Assembly (NCBI RefSeq): GCF_001428405.1
Contig: NZ_LMSL01000036.1
Coordinates: 19,021 to 83,020 of the forward strand
Direction of reading: 5' to 3'
DNA: 64,000 nt
DNA from: Frateuria sp. Soil773
GTDB lineage: Bacteria > Pseudomonadota > Gammaproteobacteria > Xanthomonadales > Rhodanobacteraceae
Shown: positions 62,137-64,000 of the stretch, piece after piece
How the letters are laid out: every line of letters begins with the position of its first letter
How positions within the stretch are numbered: the first letter of the stretch is position 1
Notes under the pieces: model-generated
Told to the model about the DNA's origin: nothing
Seen by the model: the letters and a program-made list of their open reading frames with translations, nothing else
Database searches by the model: none
Translations under genes and position numbers: made by a program

Positions 62137-63495
62137 ATGCAGACCTTCGACCGCAGCCCCGACGACGCCCCGCCGCGCCACGTCCTCACTCCGAGCACGC
62201 TCAACCGGCTGGTGCGCGGGCTGCTGGAGGATGCGCTGCCGATGGTGTGGATCGAGGGCGAGCTGTCGAACGTGGCGCGGCCCGCCTCCGGCCACCTGTA
62301 CTTCACCCTGAAGGACAGCGGCGCCCAGGTGCGCTGCGCGATGTTCAAGCCCAAGAGCGGCTGGCTGAAATTCAGGCCGGCCGACGGCATGCAGGTGCTG
62401 GTGCGCGCACGGGTCGGGCTGTACGAGCCGCGCGGCGAATACCAGCTCGTCGCCGAACACATGGAGCCGGCCGGCGAAGGCGCCCTGCAACGCGAGTTCG
62501 AGCGGCTGAAGGCACGGCTCGACGCCGAGGGCCTGTTCGACCCGGCGCGCAAGCGCCCGCTGCCGCGCTTCGCGCGGCGCATCGGCGTGGTCACCTCGGC
62601 CACCGGCGCGGCGGTCCGCGACGTGCTCAGCGTGTTCGCGCGGCGCTGGCCGCTGGCCGAGGTCGAGGTGCTGCCGGTGCCGGTGCAGGGCCGCGAGGCG
62701 CCGCCGGCGATCGTTTCGATGCTGCGCCGGGCCTCCGCCTGCGGGCGCTACGACGCGCTGCTGCTGACCCGCGGCGGCGGCTCGCTGGAAGACCTGTGGG
62801 CATTCAACGACGAGCAGGTGGCGCGGGCGATCCACGCCAGCGCCGTGCCGGTGGTGAGCGCGGTCGGCCACGAGGTCGATTTCAGCATCGCCGACTTCGT
62901 CGCCGACCTGCGCGCGCCCACGCCATCGGCGGCGGCCGAACTGCTGGTACCCGATGCCGATGCGCTGGGCCGGCACCTGTCGCAACTGCGCCAGCGCCTG
63001 ACCCTGCTGGAGCAGCGCCGGTTGCAGGCGCGCATCCAGCGCGTCGACCACCTGCTCGCCCGCCTGCAGGCGCAGCGCCCGCAGGCCCGCCTGGCGCGCG
63101 ACCGCGAACGGCTCGTCCATCTGCAACGCCGCCTGCTCGGCGTGCAGCGCGAGCAGGGCCAGCAGCGCCGCGCGCGGCTGGACCGCATCCACGCGCGCCT
63201 GCTCGCCCAGCATCCCCGGCAACGCCTGCAACTGTTGCGCCGGCTGCTGGCGGAACACGCCCAGCGGCTGCGCCAGTCGATCGAGCGCCGGCTGGAACGC
63301 GAACGCCTTACCCTGCAGCAGTCCGCCCGCGCCCTGCACGCGGTCAGCCCGCTCGCCACGCTGGAGCGCGGCTACGCCATCGTGTTCGACGCCGACGGCA
63401 AGGTGGTGCGCTCGGCCAAGGACGTGGCAGCAGATACCCGCCTACGAGCCCGCCTCGCCGATGGCGAGCTGGCGCTGCGGGTGGAGCCGGACTGA
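62137..63495 (+). CDS. xseA: Exodeoxyribonuclease VII large subunit
   Basis: 452 residues. The N-terminal OB fold has WIEGELSNVARPASGHLYFT. The nuclease core has GVVTSATGAAVRDVL, LLTRGGGSLEDLWAFND, and SAVGHEVDFSIADFVAD. A long Arg/Gln-rich coiled coil follows (about 275-405), and the end LERGYAIVFDADG is typical. With XseB it degrades single-stranded DNA. No xseB is in the window. Confidence 0.97.
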   Translation: MQTFDRSPDDAPPRHVLTPSTLNRLVRGLLEDALPMVWIEGELSNVARPASGHLYFTLKDSGAQVRCAMFKPKSGWLKFRPADGMQVLVRARVGLYEPRGEYQLVAEHMEPAGEGALQREFERLKARLDAEGLFDPARKRPLPRFARRIGVVTSATGAAVRDVLSVFARRWPLAEVEVLPVPVQGREAPPAIVSMLRRASACGRYDALLLTRGGGSLEDLWAFNDEQVARAIHASAVPVVSAVGHEVDFSIADFVADLRAPTPSAAAELLVPDADALGRHLSQLRQRLTLLEQRRLQARIQRVDHLLARLQAQRPQARLARDRERLVHLQRRLLGVQREQGQQRRARLDRIHARLLAQHPRQRLQLLRRLLAEHAQRLRQSIERRLERERLTLQQSARALHAVSPLATLERGYAIVFDADGKVVRSAKDVAADTRLRARLADGELALRVEPD

Positions 63496-63593
63496 AAACT
63501 GGCTATAAGGATTCGCAGTCGGCATCCGGTACCACCCTGGGTTTCAAGCCGCAAAGCTTGCCAAGAAAACCTAAGCCTGCAAGCAATCGTGCA

Positions 63594-63932
63594 CTATGGC
63601 CCGGCATATTGAAAGCGATTTTCCACATAAACAACGTCATGTCGCTTATCGACATAAGCAAAATAATGATAAGAAACCTTTCTCGTAAGCCTGGAAGGGT
63701 CAAAAACATCGTAAACCCTTATTATTTCAGACAAATCAACCGCACCTCCGATATTGGGAGTTGGCAAGAACCCTTTGCCAGACTTCTTTTCCGCATATAT
63801 CTCATAGCTCAAACCCCTACTCTTCAGAAAATCCAAAAACCACTCTTCCGAAACCGGAAGACTCAAACCTTTATCATATGTTTTGTTAAAAGTATCCTCA
63901 TTATCTCCCCCAAAGAACCCATTTAGAGCCAT
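63594..63932 (-). CDS. Small protein of unknown function, AT-rich gene
   Basis: 112 residues: acidic and aromatic, without signal or membrane segments, with EEWFLDFLKSRGLSYEIYAE and VSYHYFAYVDKRHDVVYVEN. Base composition is clearly lower in GC than in xseA and the other genes, which points to recent acquisition. The ATG overlaps the end of the gene entering from the right by 10 bases. A downstream small gene overlapping a larger one is also the usual layout of immunity genes, but no family is recognised. No strong ribosome site is seen. Confidence 0.6.
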   Translation of the reverse strand: MALNGFFGGDNEDTFNKTYDKGLSLPVSEEWFLDFLKSRGLSYEIYAEKKSGKGFLPTPNIGGAVDLSEIIRVYDVFDPSRLTRKVSYHYFAYVDKRHDVVYVENRFQYAGP

Positions 63933-64000
63933 CTCTCTGCGTAGCCTTCCCCGTCAAGTAGCGCACTCAAAAGGAGAAGTTTGCCGCTCGCAGTGTTCGC
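63923..64000 (-). CDS. C-terminal end of a gene entering from the right edge
   Basis: An open frame from the edge reads ANTASGKLLLLSALLDGEGY, then AERWL and TAA at 63923-63925. Only 25 residues are visible, too few to name a family. It overlaps the start of the next small gene. Confidence 0.4.
   Translation of the reverse strand, partial: ANTASGKLLLLSALLDGEGYAERWL

Overview
The window is high-GC DNA whose right half carries a housekeeping gene set in an order typical of Xanthomonadales (ftsK–lolA–rarA–serS; trxB–aat; ispG; xseA). I infer a gammaproteobacterium of the Xanthomonadaceae/Rhodanobacteraceae group (Dyella, Luteibacter or Rhodanobacter-like). This is inference from gene order and protein style, not a database match.

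Positions 1–39345 (all on the minus strand) hold a lipid-initiated polyketide/non-ribosomal peptide assembly line that runs off the left edge. In transcription order it has a stand-alone ketosynthase III, a 109-residue protein of unknown function, an MbtH-like protein, a roughly 1-kb gap, a fatty acyl-AMP ligase fused to a carrier protein, a cytochrome P450, four type I PKS proteins with six modules, and an NRPS that starts with a TubC-type docking domain and a condensation domain and is cut within its adenylation domain. The six junctions from the ligase to the NRPS are all 4-base ATGA overlaps. In chain order the modules are: M1 KS-AT-DH-cMT-ER-KR-ACP (25870–33273); M2 KS-AT-cMT-KR-ACP (20126–25873); M3 KS-AT-KR-ACP and M4 KS-[decayed AT]-DH-KR-ACP (10809–20129); M5 KS-AT-KR-ACP and M6 KS-[no AT]-DH-KR-ACP (1984–10812); M7 NRPS C-A. 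The most unusual feature is the pair of AT-less modules inside an otherwise cis-AT line, one of them with a recognisable inactive AT remnant. No stand-alone AT, thioesterase or phosphopantetheinyl transferase is visible.

Positions 39614–40774 look like the right boundary of a genomic island: a tyrosine integrase broken by a stop codon and missing its 3' half, next to a tRNA-Ser(UGA) gene. The assembly line was probably delivered by this element, which now appears immobile from this end.

Positions 40822–63495 are core genome: a small membrane protein and serS, a small conserved protein, an AraC regulator, rarA, an ECF sigma factor with a membrane partner, a DUF1275 protein, lolA, ftsK, then trxB–DsbA-like–acetyltransferase-like–aat in one tight operon, an aldo/keto reductase, a methyltransferase, ispG, a LysE/ArgO exporter, an acetyl-CoA hydrolase family protein, a phospholipase D family protein and xseA. 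Two intergenic regions carry REP-like palindromes. The last 500 bases are AT-richer and hold a small unrecognised gene overlapping the 3' end of another gene that enters from the right.
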